A stretch of DNA of 64,000 nt from Oscillospiraceae bacterium (lineage in GTDB: Bacteria > Bacillota > Clostridia > Oscillospirales > UBA929): NCBI GenBank assembly GCA_009782215.1, contig WRKO01000010.1, forward strand, positions 1 to 64,000, given 5' to 3'. The position numbers were made by a program, and so were the translations under genes. Below the pieces are notes generated by a model. The model worked only from the letters and a program-made list of their open reading frames with translations, ran no database searches and was not told where the DNA came from. Of the stretch, positions 27,058 to 36,677 are shown one piece after another; position 1 is the stretch's first letter; each line of letters opens with the position of its first letter.

Positions 27058-29610
27058 CTACGGTTTTTCCGGGCTGCGGGCGAGGACGCCCAGCTCTTTA
27101 ATTTTCAAAACAGCCTCTATGCCGGTGGAGACGTCCAGTTTTCTGTAAATCAGCTCGATATGGTTTTTCACGCCGCTGGGCTTGAGGCCCATCCGCTCCG
27201 CAATCGCGTTTCGGCTGCATCCCTCGCACATCAGGCGCATGACGGCTTTCTGCTTGTCGGTGAAGGTCAGGTTGCTGGGCGTTCTGCCGCCCGTGAGGCC
27301 CTTGGTTCGTTTGGCTTCGGACACCGCCGCGATATACAGCGTCTTCACAAATTCGCTGGGGATACCCCCCGCGTACTCCTTTTGAACCGAGCGCTTTTGC
27401 AGCCGCTGCAGCATATTGAGAAGCTCCGCCCCCTCGTTGGCGAACACCTGCGTATACCCGTACGTATGCGCCGTCAAAACCGCCTGCTCCAAATAATCCA
27501 GCGCGATGAAATTCCCGCTCCGCCCCTTTTTCCAATAGGCGACGGCGAGCAGGACGCGGATTTCGATTACGTCCAGCGGGCGCCGGTAGCGCTCGCAGAG
27601 CTGGAGGAGCTTCTTGAGGAGCAGAATCGCGTGGCTGTAATCCCCCATGACAATGTGCGCCCTCGCGGTCGTGAAATGCTGATAGGACTTGTAAAACGAC
27701 AGATTATCATACAGGTTCCCGCGATGATTTTTCAGCCATTCGGCGGCCGCGTCCTTGTCGCCGTTGGCCAGCTTGCGCCGGAACAGATACGCCCCCAGAT
27801 TGGGCTTCAGATAAAAGGCCCTGTCCCGCTCAATCATATCGTTTACCATGTCCAAAATCTTGTTTGCTTCCGCGCTCTGGCCGTCCGCGAACAGCACGGA
27901 GGCCAAAATCATCATGGCGCAGAACTTGATTTCCGCGGAGCCGCCGTCCGGGATGCTCGAGTGCGCCGCCAAGGCGTGTTCGCGCGCCTCGTCGATATAT
28001 CCTCTCTCATAATTCAGCCCCGCGTAAATGCACGCCTGTATGACGGCGGATTCCGCGCCGATGACGACGCCCATCGTCTTTTCAAACAGCGCCAAGATTT
28101 TGTCCGTGTCAAAGACGACGTCGGAAAAATCCCGGCACGAACGGTGAAGCAAGGGCAAATTTTGCGTGATGCTCGGCGTGAACGCCCTGAGGCTTCCCTT
28201 GAAGGGAACCAGCCGCAGGGTTTTCAGCGCGTCGGCAAAATTGATTCTGGGATCCATGCATTGCAGAAGCATCAAAATGATGGCCGATCGGGGGCTTTGC
28301 AAAACGATTTTCGGAAAAAGCCTGAAATACGTATCCAAAAACCGCTCCAAATCCTCGGCGCGGCCCTCCACATAAGCCGCCCACGCCTGAACCTCCAGCA
28401 GGAAGGGGTGCTTGTCCACCAGCGTATCGTTGACCGAGATGTGGATGGCGGACAGCGTATCCTCGATAGACGCGTAAGGGGAATTGTAATCGTACATGCC
28501 GTAGAGGGCTTTCGCCACGCCGTTGCCGTTCTCGCCCTTTTGGTAGTATTCGACGGCGCGGAAGTAGTCCTCTCTGCCGTAATAATAGTCGCCCGCCCTG
28601 TTCCACTGCGCGGCGGCCGCCCGCTTGCCGTTCTTTTTCAGCATATGCAGCAGAAACTCGCGGAACAAATCGTGGAATCGGTATGTGCCGCGCCCGGTTT
28701 CCCGCAGAAAAGCGTTTTCCCGCGTCAGCCCGGACAAGATGTCCGCGCCGGACGCGCCTTTCAGCGTCTTTTCGCCCGCGGTGAGCCACTCGCACAGCTC
28801 CGGGGTAAGCTCGTTCGCCACCGACACAAGCGTCATAAAGCTCTTGGTGCGGTCGTCCCACCGCTCCCAAACGTGCGCCCGGAGGAAGTTTTCGAGATAC
28901 TTCCCGGTCAGGTCTATGCCGTAGGATTTTTCTTCCGACAGCAGCAGGGCGCGGAGGCCGATGGCCCAGCCCCCGGTACGCGCAAAAATCTCGTCCGCCT
29001 GCGCGCTGGAAACAAAGCGTCCGTTCATGCCGAAAAATATTTTAATTTCCTCGCTTGTGAACTGCAAAGCCTCCGCGTCCACCACGGCCAGCTCGCCCTT
29101 CGCCACCATCCCGGAAAAGACGTCCGGCGGCGCGGCGCGGCTGAGCAGCAAGACCGTGCAGCTTTCGGGCAGCCGTTTGAACAACGCCGGAAGCAGATTC
29201 AGCAGTTCCTCGTTTTTGATGACGTGCAAATCGTCCAGAACGAGGACGGACGGGGTTTGCCATCCTGTGAAGGCGCTGAGGGCCTGTAGGGTAAACTCCA
29301 CAGGCGCCGTGGCGAAAACCGGGTGCGACGCAAGCTCCCGCAACACGGCGTTTTCCGGCTGGAAGGCCAAGAGGGCAAACACAAACCGCTTGCAGAACTC
29401 GGAGGTTTTGTTGTCGTGCTCGTCGAGGCTGATCCATGACGGCTCCAGCTTTGCCGGCGCGCCCCTGTGTTCCAGCCACAGCAGGGCGGATACGGTCTTG
29501 CCGAAGCCGGCCGGCGCGTGCAGATATAGGATTTGCTTTCCCAGAAAACTGTCCAGAAGCGTCATCAGCGCCGTTCTGGGCGCCTGCACCTTCAGCACCG
29601 TCTGCTCCAT
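27058..29610 (-). CDS. MalT-like ATP-dependent LuxR-family transcriptional regulator
   Basis: An 850-aa STAND-type regulator. It has Walker A APAGFGKTV near the N-terminus, Walker B VLVLDDLH, a winged-helix/NOD region, a long TPR-like helical array (about 350-780), and a C-terminal LuxR helix-turn-helix (FTDKQKAVMRLMCEG...VKNHIELIYRKL). These proteins bind an inducer and ATP, oligomerise and activate transcription. ATG 29610 after AGGGGGG is preferred over the upstream ATG 29655. It is divergent from the secreted subtilase, its most likely target. The inducer is unknown. Confidence 0.9.
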   Translation of the reverse strand: MEQTVLKVQAPRTALMTLLDSFLGKQILYLHAPAGFGKTVSALLWLEHRGAPAKLEPSWISLDEHDNKTSEFCKRFVFALLAFQPENAVLRELASHPVFATAPVEFTLQALSAFTGWQTPSVLVLDDLHVIKNEELLNLLPALFKRLPESCTVLLLSRAAPPDVFSGMVAKGELAVVDAEALQFTSEEIKIFFGMNGRFVSSAQADEIFARTGGWAIGLRALLLSEEKSYGIDLTGKYLENFLRAHVWERWDDRTKSFMTLVSVANELTPELCEWLTAGEKTLKGASGADILSGLTRENAFLRETGRGTYRFHDLFREFLLHMLKKNGKRAAAAQWNRAGDYYYGREDYFRAVEYYQKGENGNGVAKALYGMYDYNSPYASIEDTLSAIHISVNDTLVDKHPFLLEVQAWAAYVEGRAEDLERFLDTYFRLFPKIVLQSPRSAIILMLLQCMDPRINFADALKTLRLVPFKGSLRAFTPSITQNLPLLHRSCRDFSDVVFDTDKILALFEKTMGVVIGAESAVIQACIYAGLNYERGYIDEAREHALAAHSSIPDGGSAEIKFCAMMILASVLFADGQSAEANKILDMVNDMIERDRAFYLKPNLGAYLFRRKLANGDKDAAAEWLKNHRGNLYDNLSFYKSYQHFTTARAHIVMGDYSHAILLLKKLLQLCERYRRPLDVIEIRVLLAVAYWKKGRSGNFIALDYLEQAVLTAHTYGYTQVFANEGAELLNMLQRLQKRSVQKEYAGGIPSEFVKTLYIAAVSEAKRTKGLTGGRTPSNLTFTDKQKAVMRLMCEGCSRNAIAERMGLKPSGVKNHIELIYRKLDVSTGIEAVLKIKELGVLARSPEKP

Positions 29611-29641
29611 AGCCGCCCCCCTGCTGCTCATCATACTCTGT

Positions 29642-29670
29642 ACTGTACCATACAACCCTTTCTAAATCAA
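29642..29670 (-). promoter_or_regulatory. Promoter of the MalT-like regulator
   Basis: Minus strand: TTGATT (29665-29670), 17-nt spacer, TACAGT (29642-29647), 32 nt before ATG 29610. Confidence 0.6.
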
Positions 29671-29702
29671 TGGTAAATTGTAAAACGCCGCGCAAATAAA
29701 GA

Positions 29703-29731
29703 TTGTGCAAACCCTTGAAATGGTATATACT
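29703..29731 (+). promoter_or_regulatory. Promoter of the secreted subtilase
   Basis: TTGTGC (29703-29708), 17-nt spacer, TATACT (29726-29731). The imperfect -35 fits activator dependence, for example on the divergent regulator. Confidence 0.6.
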
Positions 29732-29767
29732 GTCCATAGAAAGAAACGCCGTGAAAGGAGGGCGCGT

Positions 29768-32700
29768 ATGAAACGGTTTTTATCCCTTGTGCTGGCGCTT
29801 CTGCTGCTGTTGCCCTTATGGGGAAACGGGCCGGGCGCGTCCGCTTCCGGTCACGGCGCCTCCTTTGCCGAGCTGGCCGCCGAGATGGTGTTCGGCTCAT
29901 GGGAGGAATCTTGGTTTTCCGTGATATCTCTCACGGTGGACTCCGGCGAAATGACGGTGGACGGGGAAACGGTGGAGGTCGCCGCGCCCGTCATTGAGGA
30001 CGGCGACGTCGCCCTTCCCGTGCTGGCCATCGCCGAGGCCGCGGGCGCCGATATACATATCAACCCGCAGACCGGGCAGATTACCGTTGCCGGCGAGGAT
30101 GAAGAGCTTATCGTTTACGAGGCCGCCGCCCCCGCCTCCGGCAGATCCCGCCGCCATTTGCAGATTGGCGGAAACGGAGAAGTGACCGAAACCTTGCCCG
30201 ACGGCTCCCGCCGGGTCAGAACCCCCCGCGCCAATCCCCGGCAACTGGAGCAGGCGCTGGATCTTGATATCAAGGTTGACGGCGGGGACATCTTCATTTT
30301 CAGCCGGTTCCAAACAAAACAGCTCGTCGTATACATGAAGCCGGGGCAAAGCCTGACAAACAACCGCGGCGCGTCCCGAAGCATCACCGACGGCGACGGG
30401 CTGTATCTGCTGCAATACGACAGCGTCCGGCGGGCCAAGCAGGCCATGTCCGCCCTTGAAAGAAACCCCGGCGTGGAAAGCGTCTCGCCCAATACCGTGG
30501 TGCGCTCGGCCGGATTGAGCTGGGGTACCGACCGCATCGCCGCCGAGCAGATGACCGCGCGTCTGGCCGAGGAGAACAAAACCGGGCGGGAAGTGGTGGT
30601 CGCGGTGGCCGACACCGGGGTAGACGCGGGGCATCCGCACCTCCAAGGACGGCTGAAGCCCGGCTTTAATTTCGTCAGCACAAAAACCTCCCCGATAGAC
30701 AGAAACGGCCACGGCACCCATGTGTCCGGCACGGTTGCGGACTGTACGCCGCCGAACGTGAAAATCATGCCCATCAAAGTCCTCAACGATTTCGGGTTCG
30801 GCACCGAGCTTACCATCGCGCTGGGCATACGCTACGCCGCCGACAACGGCGCCGACGTCATCAATCTCAGCCTGTCCGGGATAGAGGAGATGAAGTTTGA
30901 CCACGCGCCCTGTCCGGTCAAAAAGGCCGTGGACATCGCCGTGCAGAAAGGAACCGTCGTCGTCGCGGCGGCGGGGAACAGCGAATACCTGACCGACCAT
31001 TTCTGCCCCGCGCGCCACGACAATGTCATCTCCGTGGCGGCGACCGACGAGGACGATATCCCCGCGTGGTTCAGCAACTACGGGGAAAGCGTCGATTTAG
31101 CCGCGCCCGGCGTGAACATCGTGAGCGCCGTGCCGGGCGGACAGTATATGGAGGCTTCCGGCACGTCGATGGCGGCGCCCCACGCGGCGGCCGGCGTGGC
31201 CCTGCTGATGCTGGACGGACGGGCGAACGGCGCGGCCGCCGCCAAATCCGCGCTGACGGCCGCGGTCTCGGTTCCCGACGGCTGGAGCGACCAGCACGGC
31301 TGGTACTACGGCGGCTCTGAGCCGTACGGCCGCGGGGTATTGGATTTCCGAGGGCTGCTGGGCGTGACGGAGGTGCCGGATACCGGGCCGGCTTTCTTGG
31401 ACGGCGGCGGGATGGAGCTGGATTACGGCCTGCTGGGCCGGAAAAAGATACCCCTGCCTGTCACGGTGCGCCCCGCCAACGCCAACGACAAAGCCTTTAC
31501 CGTCACAAGCGGCGACCCGGACGTGGCGGTTTGGGAAGACGGCTTCCTGCTGATTAAAGGCGTCGGCGAAACCACGCTCACCGCCCTGTCGGCGGGCGGC
31601 CTTACCGCGGACTTTACCGTCAAGGTCAATCCGTCAAACGCTTGGATTGATTACGCCGCCCCGGCTTTCGGCGGCGGGAGCGGCACGCCGGCGGATCCCT
31701 ACCTGATTCTGTCGCCGGAGCATCTGGCGAAGCTGGCTTATGACCTCCGCGCCGGGACAAACGCATACAGAGACACGCATTTCCGCTTGGAAAATGATTT
31801 GGACTTATCCGGCAAAAGCTGGGGCCCCATCGGGTATACCTATGTCAAGGAGGATATCGGCGGCTACGGCGCCGGCGAGTTCAGGGGCCATTTTGACGGC
31901 AACCATAAGGTCGTCCGAAACATCCATATCCCCGAATCCCTCCGCGTCATGGAGGCCGGCCTGTTCAGCAGGATTACGGGCGGCTCCGTGAAAAACCTCG
32001 GCATCGAGCGCGCCGACATCCATAGCGTTCCGTGGGATATATACCGGCCGCCGTGGGATACCAACAAGGCCGGGGTGCTGGCGGCTTACGCGATAAACGC
32101 CGCCGTCTCCGGCTGCTACGCCAGCGCCGTCACGCCGCCCGGACGGGGCCGTTACAACGCCGCGGGCGCGCTTATCCATACGCTGCTCGCCTCCGAAATA
32201 CGCGACTGCTTCAGCGACGGCGTCCCCTTGTTCCTTACGGCGACCGGCGGCGTGGTTGCCAACAGCTACACGCCCTCCAGCTTTCTCGGAGACCTTGTTT
32301 CGGGCGGGCGCTTGGTCAACAGCTTTTCCACCTTCTTTGTCAATAACAACGGCGGCGGCTTTATCGGCCAAATGAGAGACGGCGCCATCGAAAACTGCTT
32401 TTACTATACCGACGACCCGGATTATTCCCATGCCCATCAGACACGGGACGGCGCGTGGATTAACGTCGGCGGCAGGCCGATGAGCTTTTTCAGGGACGCC
32501 GAGACATACACCCAGTACGGCGCCAGCTATTACGGCTATTGGAACGAGGAATACCCGTGGGATTTCGTCAGCGTATGGACGATGGATTCGGAACGGAACC
32601 GGGGGCTGCCCTACCTCAAGGGCTTCGCGGAAGCGCCGGCGCTGGAGGATATCCCGCCGGACATACCGGATATGTGGGTCTCGGAAGACCTTGTGTACGC

Positions 32701-33934
32701 CGCCGCCCCGTTTGAGCATTACTACATCGACCTGTCCTTTGAAGACGCGTTTCTCGGCTTAGGCACCGACCTTGATTTTTACAAGAGCCCCTCCTCCTCC
32801 CCCGGGTTCAGCGTAGACGGCGGAAGAAGCTGGCGCCTTGGAATGGTCTCCAGCAACAACCTGCCGAAGATTCTCAACAAAGGCGGCGTCATCCATGTGA
32901 CCAACAATTTCGACAGAAGGACAAAGCGCCCGGCGCCGGGCGCCGACATCGTGATATTCCCCCCCATTGAGAAGCGCCCAAGTATGCCGCTCAAGCTGGT
33001 GCCCAACTACCTCATCAAAGCCGACCCGGACGGGCGGACGCTGGGCGGCTGGGTACTGACCGAGCGCAACGGAACGGCGATGGTTACGGAGGGGTATGAA
33101 ATCGCGTGGGCGCCCTACAAGGGGAGAGCCAAAAACCAGCCCGCCCCGCTGGAATGGGGCAGAACGCCTTGGTATGCCTTAAATGAGCTGAAAACCGAAG
33201 ACGGGGAGATTGTCAGCGACTACATAGAAGAGGGCATCCCGGTATTGCCCCACGGCGTAGACAAAGAGGCGTGGCTGCTGCGCAAGCCGCCGCAAATCGG
33301 CGAAAAAATCTACCCCGCGTCCAAGTTTTTCCGCGTGCAGCCCAAAAACGCGGGCAGGCCGCTGAGAATCAAGGCAAACTATAAAACCGAGAGCGTCAAG
33401 CTGCGGGCGGACGCGCAAATCTACGGCGGGTTTTACAGCGAGCTGTTCTTCTCCGACAGACCCGCCGCCGTCCCCGCGAACCAGTTTACAACCGGGGCGC
33501 TTTTCAAGGCGGCCGGGAGCGACACGGTCGGCTTATCGGCGATATTAGACCAAACGAGAACCGACGAGGGCGCGCCCGTGACGCGGGCGGTCTGCATATG
33601 GTCTTCCGCCACAAGCAAAAAGCCCGCGTCCGACGTGCAGGAGTATATTCTGGCGATTCGCGCAAAGCTGCCGGAGCAGTCCATTGAGGCCGTCAACGGA
33701 AAGGTCAGCCTGCCCAAGGACTTTGAGGTTTTTTCAAACAACAAATGGGGCGCGCTCCCCAGCGTGAGCCAAACGACCGTCATCGCGGGGGGGATACGCC
33801 TGAAGGCCACAGCCCGCGCCAACGGATACGACGACTCGGAGCAGCTTGCCGCCAGCCATTCCCAAAGCCTGACAATCGAAGTCGGCGCGCTCCCGTCCGG
33901 CCGCAACGCCGTCCTGCGGCTGTTTATCGGCTGA
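29768..33934 (+). CDS. Large secreted multidomain subtilisin-like serine protease
   Basis: A 1,388-aa exported protease. In order: a signal peptide (FLSLVLALLLLLPLW), a copper-amine-oxidase-N-like domain, a propeptide-like region (about 190-250), and an S8 catalytic domain with Asp (VAVADTGVDAGHP), His (NGHGTHVSGT) and Ser (ASGTSMAAPHAA). An Ig-like Big_2-type segment, a GLUG/beta-helix-like region (FRGHFDGNHKVVRNIHI) and about 450 uncharacterised residues follow. No SLH or sorting motif is visible at the C-terminus, so it is probably released. ATG 29768 has AAAGGAGG upstream and starts a proper signal peptide; ATG 29705 lies inside the promoter. Confidence 0.9.
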   Translation: MKRFLSLVLALLLLLPLWGNGPGASASGHGASFAELAAEMVFGSWEESWFSVISLTVDSGEMTVDGETVEVAAPVIEDGDVALPVLAIAEAAGADIHINPQTGQITVAGEDEELIVYEAAAPASGRSRRHLQIGGNGEVTETLPDGSRRVRTPRANPRQLEQALDLDIKVDGGDIFIFSRFQTKQLVVYMKPGQSLTNNRGASRSITDGDGLYLLQYDSVRRAKQAMSALERNPGVESVSPNTVVRSAGLSWGTDRIAAEQMTARLAEENKTGREVVVAVADTGVDAGHPHLQGRLKPGFNFVSTKTSPIDRNGHGTHVSGTVADCTPPNVKIMPIKVLNDFGFGTELTIALGIRYAADNGADVINLSLSGIEEMKFDHAPCPVKKAVDIAVQKGTVVVAAAGNSEYLTDHFCPARHDNVISVAATDEDDIPAWFSNYGESVDLAAPGVNIVSAVPGGQYMEASGTSMAAPHAAAGVALLMLDGRANGAAAAKSALTAAVSVPDGWSDQHGWYYGGSEPYGRGVLDFRGLLGVTEVPDTGPAFLDGGGMELDYGLLGRKKIPLPVTVRPANANDKAFTVTSGDPDVAVWEDGFLLIKGVGETTLTALSAGGLTADFTVKVNPSNAWIDYAAPAFGGGSGTPADPYLILSPEHLAKLAYDLRAGTNAYRDTHFRLENDLDLSGKSWGPIGYTYVKEDIGGYGAGEFRGHFDGNHKVVRNIHIPESLRVMEAGLFSRITGGSVKNLGIERADIHSVPWDIYRPPWDTNKAGVLAAYAINAAVSGCYASAVTPPGRGRYNAAGALIHTLLASEIRDCFSDGVPLFLTATGGVVANSYTPSSFLGDLVSGGRLVNSFSTFFVNNNGGGFIGQMRDGAIENCFYYTDDPDYSHAHQTRDGAWINVGGRPMSFFRDAETYTQYGASYYGYWNEEYPWDFVSVWTMDSERNRGLPYLKGFAEAPALEDIPPDIPDMWVSEDLVYAAAPFEHYYIDLSFEDAFLGLGTDLDFYKSPSSSPGFSVDGGRSWRLGMVSSNNLPKILNKGGVIHVTNNFDRRTKRPAPGADIVIFPPIEKRPSMPLKLVPNYLIKADPDGRTLGGWVLTERNGTAMVTEGYEIAWAPYKGRAKNQPAPLEWGRTPWYALNELKTEDGEIVSDYIEEGIPVLPHGVDKEAWLLRKPPQIGEKIYPASKFFRVQPKNAGRPLRIKANYKTESVKLRADAQIYGGFYSELFFSDRPAAVPANQFTTGALFKAAGSDTVGLSAILDQTRTDEGAPVTRAVCIWSSATSKKPASDVQEYILAIRAKLPEQSIEAVNGKVSLPKDFEVFSNNKWGALPSVSQTTVIAGGIRLKATARANGYDDSEQLAASHSQSLTIEVGALPSGRNAVLRLFIG

Positions 33935-33937
33935 CGC

Positions 33938-34738
33938 TCACGGCCCCAAAAACCACGTCATCCACGTCACAATCCAATCCCGCGTACCGGGAAATTCAAT
34001 CTGTATTGCCCTTTTGACGTCCTCGGCACTCACGGCGGAGAAATCACGCTCCGCCGATGTGTCGAGGAATTCCCATACGCCTTTGACCACCCTGCCGACC
34101 GCCACCGGCGCGTAAGCGCGGTCGCCGACCGCGACGCGGGACGCCGCCGCCACCGCGCCGATGGAGTATACGCCGACGGAAACCGCGCCGATGGTATAGA
34201 TCCCGAGGGCGACCGCGCCGATGGAAAACGTGCCTACGGAGATGGAGCCAATGGCCAGCAGCAGACCGATTCCCAAAACGCCGAACCCAATCACCCCGAG
34301 GCTGAGAAGCCCGAACGACAGCAAACCCGTCGACAGAAGCCCGATGGCGAGAACCCCTTGCGCGAGGTTGCCGACGGCGAGTATCCCTTTGGCCTTTTTG
34401 GCCCCGAACCCGATATGGATATGGACGAGCGGCAGGCCATAGAAGGTTCGCTTGCTTTTGTATTCGTAGATACTGCCGCGCGTGCGCCAGTGTGCCTCTC
34501 GGCTTGCGGCCTCAGCCGCCATTGACGGCGGCGGCTCGCCGCCTCCGCCCTTGAGCAGGCTATCCACTGTGACCCCGAAGATTTCGCTGAGGGCAATCAG
34601 CTTATCGGTTTCAGGATACGCCAACCCGCTTTCCCATTTGGATACCGCCTGACGGGATACGTCCAGCAGCTCGGCCAGACCCTCCTGCGACAGCCCTTTT
34701 TCCTTGCGCAGCTTTTGCAGCTTGTCATGGAATTGCAT
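33938..34738 (-). CDS. XRE-family regulator with glycine-rich hydrophobic C-terminal repeat region
   Basis: A 266-aa protein with an N-terminal Cro/C1-type helix-turn-helix (GLSQEGLAELLDVSRQAVSKWE). A short linker leads to a conserved-looking YGLPLVHIHIG and about 110 residues in which Gly recurs every 4-6 positions amid Ile/Val/Leu/Ala (such as AIGSISVGTFSIGAVALG). A soluble C-terminal helix ends it. The repeat region could be membrane-embedded helices or a beta-helical solenoid. It converges on the subtilase with a 3-nt gap. The target and signal are unknown. Confidence 0.8.
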   Translation of the reverse strand: MQFHDKLQKLRKEKGLSQEGLAELLDVSRQAVSKWESGLAYPETDKLIALSEIFGVTVDSLLKGGGGEPPPSMAAEAASREAHWRTRGSIYEYKSKRTFYGLPLVHIHIGFGAKKAKGILAVGNLAQGVLAIGLLSTGLLSFGLLSLGVIGFGVLGIGLLLAIGSISVGTFSIGAVALGIYTIGAVSVGVYSIGAVAAASRVAVGDRAYAPVAVGRVVKGVWEFLDTSAERDFSAVSAEDVKRAIQIEFPGTRDWIVTWMTWFLGP

Positions 34739-34786
34739 ACGTCACCATCCGTTTTCAAAATTAAAGCATAAGCCGTCGCAAGCATA

Positions 34787-34862
34787 CCGCAAAAAGGGGG
34801 CCGCCGCTACCAACCGGCGTTTGCGATTTGTCAACCGGAGGTTGCGTTTTCCCTTTTTGCGG
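34787..34862. repeat. 76-bp inverted-repeat element between hflX and the XRE gene
   Basis: Ends CCGCAAAAAGGG (34787-34798) and CCCTTTTTGCGG (34851-34862) are perfectly inverted over 12 bp. Inside are two direct repeats, CAACCGGCGTTTGCG and CAACCGGAGGTTGCG. It starts 3 nt after the hflX stop and could be a terminator, a MITE remnant or an operator cluster for the XRE gene. Confidence 0.55.
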
Positions 34863-34865
34863 GGG

Positions 34866-36656
34866 TTACATGAAAATTTTGATTGCCGCGGCGCGCAGAC
34901 GGGACGCGTCCTCCAAGGTCACGGCGGCGCTGAGGCGGATGCCGTCTTCTAAATATTGGCAGTCGGTCACCTGCCCGTTGGCGTAGACGCGGGAAACCAG
35001 CGCGCCCGAATCAAGCGGCAGCAGCACCGAAATCTCCGCGCGCGCCGCCGCGAGCATCCGCGTCACAGCCTCCCTCAAGCCGTCCAGCCCTTCCCCGGTG
35101 ACGGCGGAGACGGCCGCGCTGTCCTTTTCCGCGGCCCATTCGCCCGCGATATCGCATTTGTTATACACCGTCAAAATCGGTTTGCTGCCCGCGCCCAGTT
35201 GATCCAGCACCTCGCGGACTACCTCCATCTGCCGCGCCCGTTCGTCCGAGGACGCGTCCACCACATGGAGGAGGAGGTCGGCGGTGCGCGTCTCCTCCAG
35301 CGTGGCGCGGAACGCGTCCACCAAGTCGTGGGGGAGCTTGTGGATAAAGCCTACGGTATCGACCAGCAGCAGGTCGCCGCCGCCGAAATTGACGCGTCGG
35401 GACACCGGGTCGAGCGTGGCGAACAGCTTATCCTCCGCCAAGACGTCGCTGCCCGACAGCGCGTTCATCAGCGTGGACTTGCCCGCGTTGGTATAGCCGA
35501 CCAGCGCCGCGACGGGGATGCCGGAGCGTTCCCGCGCCACGCGCTGGACGCCGCGCCGCGACTTGATTTTGTCGATTTCCCGCTCCAGCTCGGTCAGCCG
35601 CTTGCGCAGAATCCGCCGGTCTACCTCAAGCTGCGTTTCCCCCTCGCCGCGTCTCGCGCCGCCGCCGCCGCTCCCGCCGCCGCCCATCCGCGACATATGC
35701 GTCCAATACCCCGCCATCCTCGGGAGCAGATATTTCGTCCGCGCCAGCTCCACTTGCAGGCGTCCCTCATGGGTGGACGCCCTGCTTGAGAAGATATCCA
35801 AGATCAGCGACGTGCGATCCATAATCTCCGTCTTGCCAAGCGCCTTTTGAATGTTGCGGATTTGCGCCGGGGAGAGTTCGTCGTCAAAAATCAGCGTGTC
35901 GGCGCGCAGCGCCTGTATCTCTAAAATCAAGTCGCGGAGCCTGCCTTGGCCGAGATAGGTGCTTTTGTCCGGCTTGCCGCGCGGCTGGAGCGCCGTCCCC
36001 ACGGTGATAAACCCGGCGGTGTCGGCCAACTGCGCCAGCTCGCTCAACGGCTCCGGCTCGTCCTTGGCGGCAATGCCCACCAAAATGGCGCGCGCGATTT
36101 CCGCCGCCGCCTTCTTCGATTCGGCCGGGCGGATACGGAGGTCGGCCGCGCGAATTTCCGCCCATAATTCCAAGTCGGGAATCGAGCGGACGCCATACGG
36201 CCCGAACAGGGTATACGACACCTCGTCGTCGGAGACGACGGCGTCCAAAATGCCCGCCTGCAGCGCGACGGGTCTGCCGCCCGACACGCCCACGGCGGCC
36301 ATCGCGTCGAGACGGAGGGTTTTCAGCGACTGAATGTCTACGTCCGAGAGCGCCGCGCTTCCGCCGGGGTGGGTGTGGATGCAGCGGACGCCGTTCAGCC
36401 GGTCTTTCGAGCGGCGTGTCTGCAAAGCAGGGAGGTCTACCCGATCCTGCTCGCCCGCCGCCACGGCCACGACTCTGCCTGAACGATCGATATATACCAT
36501 CGCCTCCCGCCCCGTCGCCTCGGTGAACGCCGCCAGCGCCTCAAGCATTTCCTCCGTGCAAAACTGCTTGCGGTCTGTCTCCATATCAAAAACGCTTTCC
36601 AGCCGCTCAATCACCGAGCGGCGTATCCCGCTAAGGTTCCCGTGAATCTTCCGCAT
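34866..36656 (-). CDS. hflX: HflX GTPase with N-terminal JAMM-like domain
   Basis: A 596-aa protein. Residues from about 190 on are HflX: the glycine-rich loop and GEGETQLEVDRR, G1 GYTNAGKST, G3 DTVGF, G4 NKCD. HflX binds 50S subunits and splits stalled or hibernating ribosomes. The first ~190 residues are an extra domain containing Glu51, His94, His96, Ser104 and Asp107 in the exact JAMM spacing HxH-x7-SxxD, within CIHTHPGGSAALSDVD. This suggests a zinc metallo-isopeptidase or RadC-like fold; whether it is catalytic is unknown. It is monocistronic with its own promoter and operator-like palindrome. Confidence 0.93.
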   Translation of the reverse strand: MRKIHGNLSGIRRSVIERLESVFDMETDRKQFCTEEMLEALAAFTEATGREAMVYIDRSGRVVAVAAGEQDRVDLPALQTRRSKDRLNGVRCIHTHPGGSAALSDVDIQSLKTLRLDAMAAVGVSGGRPVALQAGILDAVVSDDEVSYTLFGPYGVRSIPDLELWAEIRAADLRIRPAESKKAAAEIARAILVGIAAKDEPEPLSELAQLADTAGFITVGTALQPRGKPDKSTYLGQGRLRDLILEIQALRADTLIFDDELSPAQIRNIQKALGKTEIMDRTSLILDIFSSRASTHEGRLQVELARTKYLLPRMAGYWTHMSRMGGGGSGGGGARRGEGETQLEVDRRILRKRLTELEREIDKIKSRRGVQRVARERSGIPVAALVGYTNAGKSTLMNALSGSDVLAEDKLFATLDPVSRRVNFGGGDLLLVDTVGFIHKLPHDLVDAFRATLEETRTADLLLHVVDASSDERARQMEVVREVLDQLGAGSKPILTVYNKCDIAGEWAAEKDSAAVSAVTGEGLDGLREAVTRMLAAARAEISVLLPLDSGALVSRVYANGQVTDCQYLEDGIRLSAAVTLEDASRLRAAAIKIFM

Positions 36657-36677
36657 ACCGTTCCTCCCCGCGCCATT

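Noticed and set aside
26884-29289. 801-codon plus-strand open frame
   Set aside because: It is antisense to the MalT-like regulator, has Arg/His-rich composition typical of a GC-rich shadow frame, and no RBS or recognisable domain.
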